A stretch of 28,175 nucleotides of DNA, taken from contig JBEKIM010000051.1 of NCBI GenBank assembly GCA_050011755.1, positions 1 to 28,175 on the forward strand, given 5' to 3'. This document shows, piece after piece, positions 7,809 to 14,089 of this stretch (its first letter is position 1; each line of letters opens with the position of its first letter). This stretch comes from Bog-159 sp050011755 (lineage in GTDB: Bacteria > Acidobacteriota > Terriglobia > Bryobacterales > Bryobacteraceae). The notes below the pieces were generated by a model. It was given only the letters and a program-made list of their open reading frames with translations. It had not been told where the DNA came from and ran no database searches. A program made the position numbers and the translations under genes.

Positions 7809-8522
7809 TCACCACCCCATGTTGTGCATCTTTTCGAGGATGTCGGCGCTCAATTCCTGCATGCGCGCGGGTTTGCGCTTCAGAGGCGATGGGATGATGG
7901 CAGCCAGCCGCGCGGACTCTTCCCGGCCGAGGCGTGCCGCCGGCATGTTGTACCAATAGCTCGCGGCGGCTTCCGCGCCGTAGATTCCGGGACCCCATTC
8001 GATCACGTTCAGGTACAGTTCCAGCGTGCGGCGCTTTCCCAGAATGAGGTCCGCTGCCGGACTGATGGTGAACTCGACGGCCTTGCGCGGCAGGGACCGG
8101 CTGGTCGTCAGGAACAGATTCTTCACCAACTGTTGGGTAATAGTGGAAGCGCCGCGCCCGAGTTTGCCGCGATCCAGATCGCGGTCCATGACCTTGTGGA
8201 GTTCGGCCCAGTCGATACCATGGTGCTCGAAGAATCGCTCGTCTTCCGAGGCGAGCACGGCGTGCTGTAGTTCTTTCGAGATGCGTTCAAGCGGCACGAA
8301 AACATAGCGCTTGCGATACGGCCGGCGATGGATGGCTGCCTCCACGCGGCGCTGGATCTGCACCATCGTTACGGGCGGGTCGATCCACTTCAATCCCAGC
8401 AGCGCGGCGACGATGAGGGCGTAAAAAGCCGCCACCAGCGCGCAGATCCACAAGAGAATGCGCCGCCACAGGCTGCGGCGGCCTTTTACCCTTACATTCG
8501 CTTTGCCCTTGAAAGCTACCAC
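7809..8522 (-). CDS. mtgA: Monofunctional peptidoglycan glycosyltransferase
   Basis: The protein has 237 residues from a GTG start at 8522. It has one N-terminal membrane anchor (about residues 20-44) and a GT51 domain that polymerises lipid II into glycan strands on the outer face of the inner membrane. Family motifs are present in order: EDERFFEHHG with catalytic Glu93, GASTITQQLVKNL, RKAVEF, KRRTLELYLNVIEWG and GIYGAEAAA. No transpeptidase domain follows, which separates MtgA from bifunctional PBPs. The frame continues upstream to 9197, but that part is out of frame with the hydrolase gene there. GTG at 8522, overlapping the hydrolase stop by 7 bp, gives the normal MtgA length. The overlap implies translational coupling. 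Confidence 0.9.
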   Translation of the reverse strand: MVAFKGKANVRVKGRRSLWRRILLWICALVAAFYALIVAALLGLKWIDPPVTMVQIQRRVEAAIHRRPYRKRYVFVPLERISKELQHAVLASEDERFFEHHGIDWAELHKVMDRDLDRGKLGRGASTITQQLVKNLFLTTSRSLPRKAVEFTISPAADLILGKRRTLELYLNVIEWGPGIYGAEAAASYWYNMPAARLGREESARLAAIIPSPLKRKPARMQELSADILEKMHNMGW

Positions 8523-9208
8523 TCGACCGGTTTTCCCGGCTCCAGGGGCCACACCGTGGTGCCCGGCAGATCGATCAGGGACGCCAGTTGCTCCGGCCGG
8601 CCCGTGAGCGGCGGGAAGGTCCCAAAGTGCATCGGCACGACTTTCTTCGGCTTGAGCAGCCGGCACGCCACCGCGGCTTCCTTCGGACTCATGGTGTACA
8701 GATCGCCGATCGGCAGGAAGGCCAGGTCCGGATGGTATAACTGCTCGATCAATTGCATGTCGCTGAAGACATTGGTGTCGCCGGCGAAGTACAACGCGCG
8801 GCCGTCCTCGAAACGCAGCACATAGCCGGCCGCCTCGCCGCCATAAATGATCTTTCCGTCGTCCAGAATGCCGCAACTGTGTACCGCGTGAGTCATGGTG
8901 AAAGTGACCGCGCCGGCCGTCTGCGAGCCGCCTTTGTTCATCGGGCGCGTATTCTCGACGCCTTTCGATTCCAGCCAGTGACAGGTCTCGAAAATGCCCA
9001 CCACGGCGGGTGAGAACTGCTTCGCCAGCGGCACGGCATCGTGGATATGATCGAAATGCCCGTGCGTGATGGCGATGGTATCCACGCGCGCGATCTTGTA
9101 GCCCTGCGGATAAGCGGGGTTGCCCTCGGTCCAGGGATCCATCAGGATCGTTTCGCCCGAGGGGAGGCGAAATTGAAAGGTTCCGTGTCCAAGCCACGTG
9201 ATTTCCAT
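8516..9208 (-). CDS. UPF0173-type metal-dependent hydrolase (metallo-beta-lactamase fold)
   Basis: The 230-residue protein has the metallo-beta-lactamase-fold metal motif THGHFDHIHD (about residues 48-57) and further ligands in THAVHS, AGDTN and MHFGTF, with the opening MEITWLGHGTF typical of UPF0173 proteins. The substrate is unknown for most of the family. ATG at 9208 is preferred to a TTG two codons upstream. An extended -10 box (TGCCATAAT, minus strand, 9223-9215) lies only 6 bp before the ATG, suggesting a leaderless transcript, and no Shine-Dalgarno sequence is visible. It is the first gene of a two-gene unit with mtgA. Confidence 0.88.
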   Translation of the reverse strand: MEITWLGHGTFQFRLPSGETILMDPWTEGNPAYPQGYKIARVDTIAITHGHFDHIHDAVPLAKQFSPAVVGIFETCHWLESKGVENTRPMNKGGSQTAGAVTFTMTHAVHSCGILDDGKIIYGGEAAGYVLRFEDGRALYFAGDTNVFSDMQLIEQLYHPDLAFLPIGDLYTMSPKEAAVACRLLKPKKVVPMHFGTFPPLTGRPEQLASLIDLPGTTVWPLEPGKPVEW

Positions 9209-9233
9209 AGGCAAATTATGGCATGCGGATGGC
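9207..9233. repeat. 27-bp direct repeat, left copy
   Basis: The 27 bp here, beginning ATAGGCAAATTATGG and ending GCGGATGGC, recur exactly at 11096-11122. Similarity continues with GGTTnGGGG after one mismatch. The copy contains the extended -10 box of the UPF0173 gene. The pair brackets the toxin-antitoxin and CoiA-like genes. It may be a duplicated promoter segment or the footprint of an insertion. Confidence 0.8.
9215..9223 (-). promoter_or_regulatory. Extended -10 promoter of UPF0173 gene
   Basis: Read on the minus strand, TGC-CATAAT is an extended -10 element. Transcription would start about at the ATG (9208), giving a leaderless message. No good -35 box is seen, as expected for extended -10 promoters. 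Confidence 0.45.
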
Positions 9234-9270
9234 GGGTTGGGGGGTGAGACACCAGATCATATTGCCCGAA

Positions 9271-9302
9271 GCGCGTAACTTTTTTCACTTCCCGAATTAT
9301 AT
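9271..9302 (+). promoter_or_regulatory. Conserved block shared with upstream region of the first orphan permease
   Basis: GCGCGTAACTTTTTTCA followed by CCGAATTATAT recurs with few changes at 11169-11202, where it lies directly upstream of the 814-residue permease. A TAACTTT box about 16 bp before CCGAA resembles the layout of ECF sigma-factor promoters. At this copy no permease follows. It may be a relic of a lost or displaced gene. Confidence 0.35.
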
Positions 9303-9446
9303 GAAACGCCGGCAGGGGCGCGGGCCCATAAGGGCCACGCAGGAGCGATTCCGTACCGGCGCGTGCACGATTCCCCCGGTAATGGTCAAGAACCCGGCCC
9401 CGGCCCCGGCCCCGATTCCGAGCCGGAGTTTTCCTTGAAACCGCAT
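9297..9446 (-). CDS. Possible 49-residue small protein
   Basis: On the minus strand an ATG at 9446 is preceded by AAAGGA with a 6-bp spacer, an excellent ribosome-binding site. The frame codes for 49 residues. It begins MRFQGKLRLG, then a Gly/Ala-rich hydrophobic stretch (GIGAGAGAGFLTITGGIV) encoded partly by three tandem GGCCCC hexamers (9396-9413), and ends in a basic Cys-containing tail. This could be a small membrane or secreted peptide. Nothing is recognised by family. A plus-strand frame of 45 codons from 9301 overlaps it but lacks a ribosome-binding site. Confidence 0.35.
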   Translation of the reverse strand: MRFQGKLRLGIGAGAGAGFLTITGGIVHAPVRNRSCVALMGPRPCRRFI

Positions 9447-9469
9447 AGCTGTTCCTTTCGGTGGTCTCC

Positions 9470-9498
9470 TAGACGACTATCCGCCAATGGCGGATACT
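9470..9498 (+). promoter_or_regulatory. higBA promoter with palindromic operator
   Basis: TATCCGCC-AAT-GGCGGATA at 9478-9496 is a perfect 8-bp inverted repeat. TAGACG (9470-9475) and GATACT (9493-9498) fit -35 and -10 boxes at 17-bp spacing, so the palindrome sits in the spacer and overlaps the -10 box. That is the expected position for autorepression by the HigA-type antitoxin. The GTG start of the toxin gene lies 9 bp downstream. Confidence 0.6.
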
Positions 9499-9506
9499 TT
9501 AGGTAA

Positions 9507-9843
9507 GTGGAGCTGATCGAGACTTCCACCTTTACAAGGCAGATCACGGCGCTGCTCAGCGATGAAGATTAACGGGACGTTTCAGTCCCGGTTGGCGGCA
9601 AATCCAGGCCTCAGCGCTCGCATTAAGGGTGGCGGCGGAATACGGAAGATTCGGGTGGCGGTTGGCTTGCGCGGCAAGCGCGGAGGCGCCCGCGTCATCT
9701 ACTACTGGGCGGTTCGGAAAGACGTGATTCTGCTGCTCTTCGCGTATCCGAAAAATGTGTGGGCCGATCTGGCCCCGAAGCAGCTTGCGCAGCTCGCAAA
9801 GGTAGTCAAAGAGGAGTTCAGGGATGAAAGCGAGAATGTTTGA
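9507..9843 (+). pseudogene. higB: RelE/HigB-type toxin gene with a one-base frameshift
   Basis: From GTG at 9507 the frame reads VELIETSTFTRQITALLSDED and hits TAA at 9570. Removing one A from TTAAC at 9571-9572 restores a continuous 111-residue protein (..SDEDYGTFQSRLAANP..) with the family core GGGGIRKIR, RGKRGG, RVIYYW and ILLLFAYPK. This is a HigB/RelE-type toxin, normally a ribosome-dependent mRNA nuclease. As written, full-length toxin is not made. An ATG at 9562 happens to open the downstream frame and could yield a 93-residue protein lacking the first 18 residues. A sequencing error is the alternative explanation. It overlaps the antitoxin gene by 20 bp, in the toxin-first order of hig loci. 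Confidence 0.75.
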
Positions 9844-10117
9844 AGAACTGCTGGAAAGCGTGCGCGAAGGCGGAGCGATTCTTCGTGGTCAGAAGAAACC
9901 CTCGCGTCGGTTTGACGTCGGGCCTTCCGGGATACGGGCGATTCGCGAGCGAACCAGCCTGTCGCAGTCGGAGTTCGCGAGCTTGATCGGTGTCAGCGTG
10001 AAGACCTTGCAGAACTGGGAGCAGGACCGCCGCCGTCCAACTGGGCCGGCCGCGGCGCTATTGAGGATCATCGCGTACGAGCCACGGCTGGCGGTGAAGG
10101 CGATCCATCAGGCGTAA
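9824..10117 (+). CDS. higA: HigA-type antitoxin, XRE-family DNA-binding protein
   Basis: The 97-residue protein has a short N-terminal segment and then a helix-turn-helix domain at about residues 44-83 (LSQSEFASLIGVSVKTLQNWEQDRRRP), the typical form of HigA/MqsA-like antitoxins. It would neutralise the HigB-type toxin and repress the shared promoter through the palindrome at 9478-9496. ATG at 9824 lies within the toxin gene. GGGATG and GAGGAG elements just upstream can serve as the ribosome-binding site. It appears intact although the toxin gene is disrupted. Confidence 0.85.
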   Translation: MKARMFEELLESVREGGAILRGQKKPSRRFDVGPSGIRAIRERTSLSQSEFASLIGVSVKTLQNWEQDRRRPTGPAAALLRIIAYEPRLAVKAIHQA

Positions 10118-10385
10118 GGCCCGGCGCGACCGGCGGATACGCCGCGCCCCATAGTTCTTCGCTCTTATCGGCGAGATTCAGTTTGAGTTGCCATCCCTCA
10201 AACTCATTAGCATACGGCCGAATTCGTCCCAGGTGACCTCGGCCATCGATAATGAGAGGCGGCGTGCGACCATCGTAATCGCGATCCGACTCCACCATTC
10301 CGTGCACGACACGATTGTCCCCGATCTGCAATCCCAGCATTTCCAAAACGCAATCAGTTCGTCGGAAAAACCGAATGCCTGTCAT
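10068..10385 (-). CDS. Hypothetical protein, weakly supported
   Basis: An open frame of 105 residues runs from ATG at 10385 and overlaps the 3' end of higA antisense by 50 bp. The sequence is not low-complexity (LEMLGLQIGDNRVVHG and LIIDGRGHLGRIRPYANE look protein-like) but the last 25 residues are Pro-rich and probably reflect antisense higA sequence. Codon third positions are less GC-rich than in neighbouring genes, as elsewhere in 9300-11000. No family is recognised. It could be a degraded fragment. Confidence 0.35.
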   Translation of the reverse strand: MTGIRFFRRTDCVLEMLGLQIGDNRVVHGMVESDRDYDGRTPPLIIDGRGHLGRIRPYANEFEGWQLKLNLADKSEELWGAAYPPVAPGLTPDGSPSPPAVARTR

Positions 10386-10423
10386 CGTCTTGCGGCGCTG
10401 AACCGCGACTGTCGCTGCCGGTC

Positions 10424-10455
10424 AACTGCGCTCGGGCTAGCGGCCAAGCGCAGTT
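10424..10455. other. Inverted repeat between the two minus-strand ORFs
   Basis: AACTGCGCT (10424-10432) and AGCGCAGTT (10447-10455) form a perfect 9-bp stem with a 14-nt loop. It lies downstream of the CoiA-like gene. No U-tract follows on the minus strand, so a terminator role is only possible. A few pyrimidines (TTCTTTC) follow on the plus strand. Confidence 0.4.
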
Positions 10456-10486
10456 CTTTCAAGATGAAACCCTGGATACTCGGTCG

Positions 10487-10945
10487 CTACCCCTGCTGCT
10501 CCAGCCCTTCGATCTCCAGAATCAACCCATCAAGATCTGTCTCAAAGTGTTCGAGAAATGCCGGCCGGCTCATGTGTACGGCTTGCGCTCGCTTGCTGAC
10601 TGCGCTGAAGGTGGATCCCTTCGACTTTGCCCTTTTATCAAGCTCGTTCACCTTCGTCTTCGCGCCTTCTCTTGACAGCCCGCCGCTCTCTAAGATATCC
10701 CAGGCCAATCGTTCTTCTTCCCAGGACTGGTCACGAAGTGGACAGTCCTTGTTCCAGGGTCGATGTGCGAAATACGCTGCCTGCCCGTTGCTGCCATCTT
10801 TGAAGGCGGCAATGGTCTCGTCGTGGCACTCGATGCATCGTCGGCGCTCATGCACGCCTTCGGATCGCTTTTCAATGGCCTCAGCAATGGTTTCCGGGAC
10901 CCATTGGTCATTGCGCCAGACTTCACAAACGACGTTCTGTGCCAT
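10487..10945 (-). CDS. CoiA-like zinc-ribbon protein
   Basis: The 152-residue protein contains C37-x2-C40 ... YFAHRP (H61) ... C68, a pattern close to the zinc ribbon of competence protein CoiA-like proteins (CxxC...HFAH...C). The C-terminal half is charged and helical. CoiA itself is much longer and carries a nuclease domain, which is absent here, so this is a stand-alone relative of unknown function, perhaps nucleic-acid-binding. The ATG has a good ribosome-binding site (AGGAG, 9 bp upstream) and a well-formed promoter (TTGCTT-17 bp-CATAAT). It lies in the accessory stretch bounded by 27-bp direct repeats. Confidence 0.65.
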   Translation of the reverse strand: MAQNVVCEVWRNDQWVPETIAEAIEKRSEGVHERRRCIECHDETIAAFKDGSNGQAAYFAHRPWNKDCPLRDQSWEEERLAWDILESGGLSREGAKTKVNELDKRAKSKGSTFSAVSKRAQAVHMSRPAFLEHFETDLDGLILEIEGLEQQG

Positions 10946-10960
10946 CTTGGCCGCTCCTGT

Positions 10961-10989
10961 ATTATGTCGCCCATTCTAATGCGAAGCAA
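10961..10989 (-). promoter_or_regulatory. Sigma70-type promoter of CoiA-like gene
   Basis: On the minus strand TTGCTT (10989-10984) and CATAAT (10966-10961) are separated by exactly 17 bp. The -10 box ends 15 bp before the ATG at 10945, so the untranslated leader is very short and nearly all ribosome-binding site. Confidence 0.6.
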
Positions 10990-11095
10990 CGTGAGCCGCA
11001 ATGCGGAGCTCGTGTTGCCGCCGCCCTCCATTCGCCGACCAGTTTCACAACGCGGTGTAGCCGCCCGGCGTTGAGGGACGGACTTCACGTTGCGG

Positions 11096-11122
11096 ATAGG
11101 CAAATTATGGCATGCGGATGGC
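11096..11122. repeat. 27-bp direct repeat, right copy
   Basis: Identical to 9207-9233, followed by the same GGTTnGGGG extension. Here it is not next to a hydrolase gene. It lies about 95 bp upstream of the orphan permease and 150 bp upstream of the CoiA-like gene. The rest of 10990-11217 holds no gene that I can support. Confidence 0.8.
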
Positions 11123-11168
11123 TGGTTCGGGGGCAAAACCGAATCAAAACCGATTCATAGCCTCGCCG

Positions 11169-11202
11169 GCGCGTAACTTTTTCAACTGTCCGAAGTATAT
11201 TA
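11169..11202 (+). promoter_or_regulatory. Candidate promoter of the first orphan permease
   Basis: GCGCGTAACTTTTTCA and CCGAAGTATAT match the block at 9271-9302. The spacing between TAACTTT and CCGAA resembles that of ECF sigma-factor promoters. The permease ATG is 15 bp downstream of the block, with AAGG (11206-11209) as a modest ribosome-binding site. Confidence 0.4.
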
Positions 11203-11217
11203 ATAAGGCCTATTGCG

Positions 11218-13662
11218 ATGGGAACTCTTCTTCAGGACGTGCGCTACGGTTTGCGGAACCTGGTGCGGAATCCGGGCTTCGCGCTGGTGGCGATGCTGAC
11301 GCTGGCGCTGGGGATTGGCGCGAACACGACCATCTTCAGCGTGATGAACAACACGCTGTTGAGGCCGCTGCCGTTCCCCGGCGCAGATCGGCTCGTCCTG
11401 CGGTGGGAGACCTACGGCAAGGGTCCGGACAACTGGAACATCGTTTCCGCGCCCAGGTTCTGGGATTTTGAGCGATTGAGCCGTTCCTTCGAATCCATGG
11501 CGATCTTCGATTCCGCCGGCAGGGGGTATAACCTGGCGGCAAACGGCAATCGGCAGGAAGCGGAACAAGTATCTGGATTGCGCGTGTCGGCAGGCTTCTT
11601 TTCCGTGCTGGGCGTGAAGCCTTTCCTGGGGCGCACGTTCATTCCCGAAGAAGAGACCCTGGGCAGGGATCGCGAGGTGGTGCTGAGCTACGGCCTGTGG
11701 AAGACGCGCTATGGCGGCGATCCATCGCTGGTGGGCCGGACGATCCGGGTAGATGGGGCGAACTTTACCGTGATCGGCGTCATGCCGCGCGACTTCGCCT
11801 GGCAATTCTGGAGTGGGCCGCGCCAGCTTTGGGTGCCGGTTGGCTATACCAAAACCGACTTCGGCCGCGAGGACAACAGCTTTATTTCGATCGCCCGCTT
11901 GAAGCCGGGCGTCACCGTGGCGCAAGCGCGCGCCGAGATTGAGGCCATCGGCAGCAATCTCGCCAGGCAGTATCCCAAGGAGGACGCGGATATGGGGGCT
12001 ACCGTGTCACCCCTGGGCGAATTTGGCCTCGAGGACGCGCGCGCTACCATGCTGACCCTGCTGGGCGCCGTGGCTTTCGTCCTGCTGATTGCCTGCGTCA
12101 ACGTGGCTAACCTGCTGCTGGCGCGCGGCGCCGTGCGGCAGAAGGAGGTCGCCATCCGGCGTGCACTCGGGGCGGCGGGCAGCCGCATCGCCCGCCAGTT
12201 GCTCACCGAGAGCGTTCTGCTGGCCCTGGCGGGCGGCGCGGCGGGGCTGTTGCTGGCGGGGTTGGGAACACGAACCCTGTTTTATGTCTTCAAGCTGGAT
12301 TCCCTTGGCCTGCCGCTTCGCCCGATCGATTCGATTCCGATGGATGGCCGGGTGTTCGCGTTTGCCCTGGCGATTTCCTGCCTGGCGGGCGTATTATTCG
12401 GCGTCGCGCCGGCCTTGAGCGCCCTGCGCACCGGCATCAACGAGCCGCTCAAAGAAGGCGGGCGAAGCGCCGGCACGGGCGGCGGGAACCGGCTCCGTCA
12501 CGTGCTGGTGGCATCCGAGGTGGCTTTGGCGGTGGTCGTGCTTTCCGGCGCCGGATTGCTGATCAAAAGCATGACGCGGCTCTTGGGAGTGGATCCCGGG
12601 TTGAATGCGAAGAACGTGCTCATTGCGGGCATGTCCGTTCCCCAGGAGGAAATCTACGTGGGGCCGCCGGGGCTGCCGCGTTTCTGCCAGGATCTGGACG
12701 AGCACGTGGGCGCCATCCCGGGTGTGGTCTCGGTCGGCGCGGTCGGACATTTGCCCTTCCAGGGCAACGCGGGGCGGAGCTTCCAGATCGAAGGCCAGCC
12801 GCCGGCGCCCCCCGGAAAACTGCCCGGCGCCAGCTACAGCGTCGCCTGTCCGAACTATTTCCGGACCATGGGCATTCCCGTCCTGAAAGGCCGGGAGTTC
12901 ACGCCGCTCGATACCGTCAGCGCGCCGGGAGCGATCGTGATCAACGAGACGATGGCCCGCACCTACTGGCCCAAACAGGACCCGGTTGGAAGCGCCATCC
13001 GGCTGGGCGGATCCGACGGTCCGCGCCTGACCGTGGTGGGGGTGGCCGGAGACGTCCATTTCCTGGGCCTGGACGCGCCCATGCGTGGGCAGTTCTTCCG
13101 GCCGTATATGCAAGCCGGATGGCCGGTGATGAACGTGGTGGTGCGCACGAACCACTCGCCCAGGACTTTCGCCGCGGCCGTCAAGAAAGCCATAGCGGAT
13201 GCCTTGCCCGATTGGCCGGTAGCCGGCTTCGAGACCATGGAGGAAGTCGTTCATGATTCCACAGGCTCGCGGCGCTTCCCCATGCTGCTGCTCAGCGTGT
13301 TTTCGATGGTGGCTCTGCTGCTGGCGGCGGTCGGCATTGTGGGCGTGGTCGGCCATTCGGTAGCGCAGCGCACGCACGAGATCGGCCTGCGCATGGCGCT
13401 CGGCGCGGGGAATTTGGATGTCCTGCGGCTGGTGGTCAGCGGCAACATGCTCTGGGTGCTGGCCGGTCTCGCGGCAGGAGTGGCGGGATCCACAGGGCTC
13501 ACGCGGCTCCTATCCGGCCTCCTCTACGGTGTGCGCCCGCTCGATCCCATGGTGCTGGGAGGCGTATCGGCGCTGTTGGGGGCGGTGGCGCTCGTCGCCA
13601 GCTATTTGCCGGCGCGGCGGGCGCTCAGAATCGACCCGATGGTTGCGCTGCGGTGCGAGTGA
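11218..13662 (+). CDS. Orphan MacB/FtsX-type ABC permease (ADOP family)
   Basis: The 814-residue protein opens with a short cytoplasmic segment (LLQDVRYGLRNLVRNPGFA), a first membrane helix containing LTLALGIGANTTIFSV, and a large periplasmic MacB_PCD domain. Two FtsX permease domains follow: the first at about residues 275-400 with KEVAIRRALGA, the second in the last 130 residues with HEIGLRMALGA. Duplicated FtsX domains on one chain without an adjacent ATPase define the 'acidobacterial duplicated orphan permease' type. Such proteins may work with a distant MacB-like ATPase in tripartite efflux or lipoprotein handling; the substrate is unknown. It ends about 50 bp from the convergent ABM gene. 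A paralogue is encoded at 17946-20381. Confidence 0.92.
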   Translation: MGTLLQDVRYGLRNLVRNPGFALVAMLTLALGIGANTTIFSVMNNTLLRPLPFPGADRLVLRWETYGKGPDNWNIVSAPRFWDFERLSRSFESMAIFDSAGRGYNLAANGNRQEAEQVSGLRVSAGFFSVLGVKPFLGRTFIPEEETLGRDREVVLSYGLWKTRYGGDPSLVGRTIRVDGANFTVIGVMPRDFAWQFWSGPRQLWVPVGYTKTDFGREDNSFISIARLKPGVTVAQARAEIEAIGSNLARQYPKEDADMGATVSPLGEFGLEDARATMLTLLGAVAFVLLIACVNVANLLLARGAVRQKEVAIRRALGAAGSRIARQLLTESVLLALAGGAAGLLLAGLGTRTLFYVFKLDSLGLPLRPIDSIPMDGRVFAFALAISCLAGVLFGVAPALSALRTGINEPLKEGGRSAGTGGGNRLRHVLVASEVALAVVVLSGAGLLIKSMTRLLGVDPGLNAKNVLIAGMSVPQEEIYVGPPGLPRFCQDLDEHVGAIPGVVSVGAVGHLPFQGNAGRSFQIEGQPPAPPGKLPGASYSVACPNYFRTMGIPVLKGREFTPLDTVSAPGAIVINETMARTYWPKQDPVGSAIRLGGSDGPRLTVVGVAGDVHFLGLDAPMRGQFFRPYMQAGWPVMNVVVRTNHSPRTFAAAVKKAIADALPDWPVAGFETMEEVVHDSTGSRRFPMLLLSVFSMVALLLAAVGIVGVVGHSVAQRTHEIGLRMALGAGNLDVLRLVVSGNMLWVLAGLAAGVAGSTGLTRLLSGLLYGVRPLDPMVLGGVSALLGAVALVASYLPARRALRIDPMVALRCE

Positions 13663-13674
13663 ACTGCCGCCCCC

Positions 13675-13702
13675 GTGGCGCCCGCTGAAGTGTGCGCCAC
13701 CG
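13675..13702. repeat. Partial copy of the double-hairpin repeat
   Basis: CCGCTGAAGTGTGCGCCACCGG resembles the second half of the repeats at 17897, 20430 and 27695, and the first hairpin half is missing. GTGGCGC (13675-13681) and GCGCCAC (13694-13700) can pair. It sits between the convergent permease and ABM genes, where it may act as a bidirectional mRNA 3'-end structure. Confidence 0.55.
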
Positions 13703-13715
13703 GTATCGCCGCGGG

Positions 13716-14006
13716 TTAGCCCACGCGGTGGGTGCGGACGGCGCGCAGGGGCTGGGCGATGAGGCGGTCGACCGCGGCGGCGAAGCGCTGGGTGTGGGGC
13801 AGTTGGACGTGCGCGTCGAAAGCCGCTTCATCGGCCCACGCGGAGTGGATGTAGTAAGTGAAGGGCCCGCGCGTCGATTCATAGAGATGGATGCGGAGGC
13901 AGCCGGGCTCGGCGCGGGTGGGCGGCAGGACGCGCTCCAATTCGTCACGCAATTGTAACTCTTTTCCGGGTAGCGGCTCGAGGCGGGCAAAGATGTAAAG
14001 CGGCAT
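13716..14006 (-). CDS. ABM-domain (YgiN-like) putative monooxygenase
   Basis: The 96-residue protein has the antibiotic-biosynthesis-monooxygenase fold signature: opening MPLYIFARLEPLPGKE, the central CLRIHLYES, then HSAWADEAAFDAHVQLPHTQRF. Such small ferredoxin-like dimers oxidise quinols or aromatic polyketides without cofactor, or act as heme-handling proteins; the substrate is not predictable. ATG at 14006 is preferred to 14051 because homologues begin at this point and GGGGTGG lies directly before it. The longer form would also run through the divergent XRE promoter. It is transcribed away from the envelope-stress operon. Confidence 0.8.
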   Translation of the reverse strand: MPLYIFARLEPLPGKELQLRDELERVLPPTRAEPGCLRIHLYESTRGPFTYYIHSAWADEAAFDAHVQLPHTQRFAAAVDRLIAQPLRAVRTHRVG

Positions 14007-14044
14007 CCACCCCAGGATAGCTGAAAACAAGCCAAATATTTCTC

Positions 14045-14073
14045 TTGACACCTATCACAAATTGCTATATTCT
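14045..14073 (+). promoter_or_regulatory. Strong sigma70-type promoter of the XRE-flotillin-PspA operon
   Basis: A consensus TTGACA (14045-14050) is followed after 17 bp by TATTCT (14068-14073), with the overlapping alternative TATATT at 14066. The start codon at 14090 is only 16 bp past the -10 box and has no Shine-Dalgarno sequence, so the mRNA is nearly leaderless. ATTGC (14061-14065) and GCAAT (14085-14089) form a widely spaced inverted pair spanning the -10 box. It is a candidate, unproven site for autoregulation by the XRE protein. Confidence 0.65.
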
Positions 14074-14089
14074 AATTACGATCTGCAAT

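Noticed and set aside
7809..9197. A 462-residue minus-strand frame covering both the hydrolase region and mtgA
   Set aside because: Its first half is out of frame with the clearly coding UPF0173 gene. Only the part from GTG 8522 matches a protein family (GT51), so it is not a fusion.
10188..10979. Plus-strand frame of 263 codons
   Set aside because: It runs antisense to the CoiA-like gene, which has a promoter, ribosome-binding site and a zinc motif. The plus frame is Ser/Arg/Cys-rich and unstructured.
9207..11122. Island considered as an insertion sequence or integrative element
   Set aside because: No transposase, integrase or terminal inverted repeats were found. Only direct repeats are present, so mobility is not claimed.
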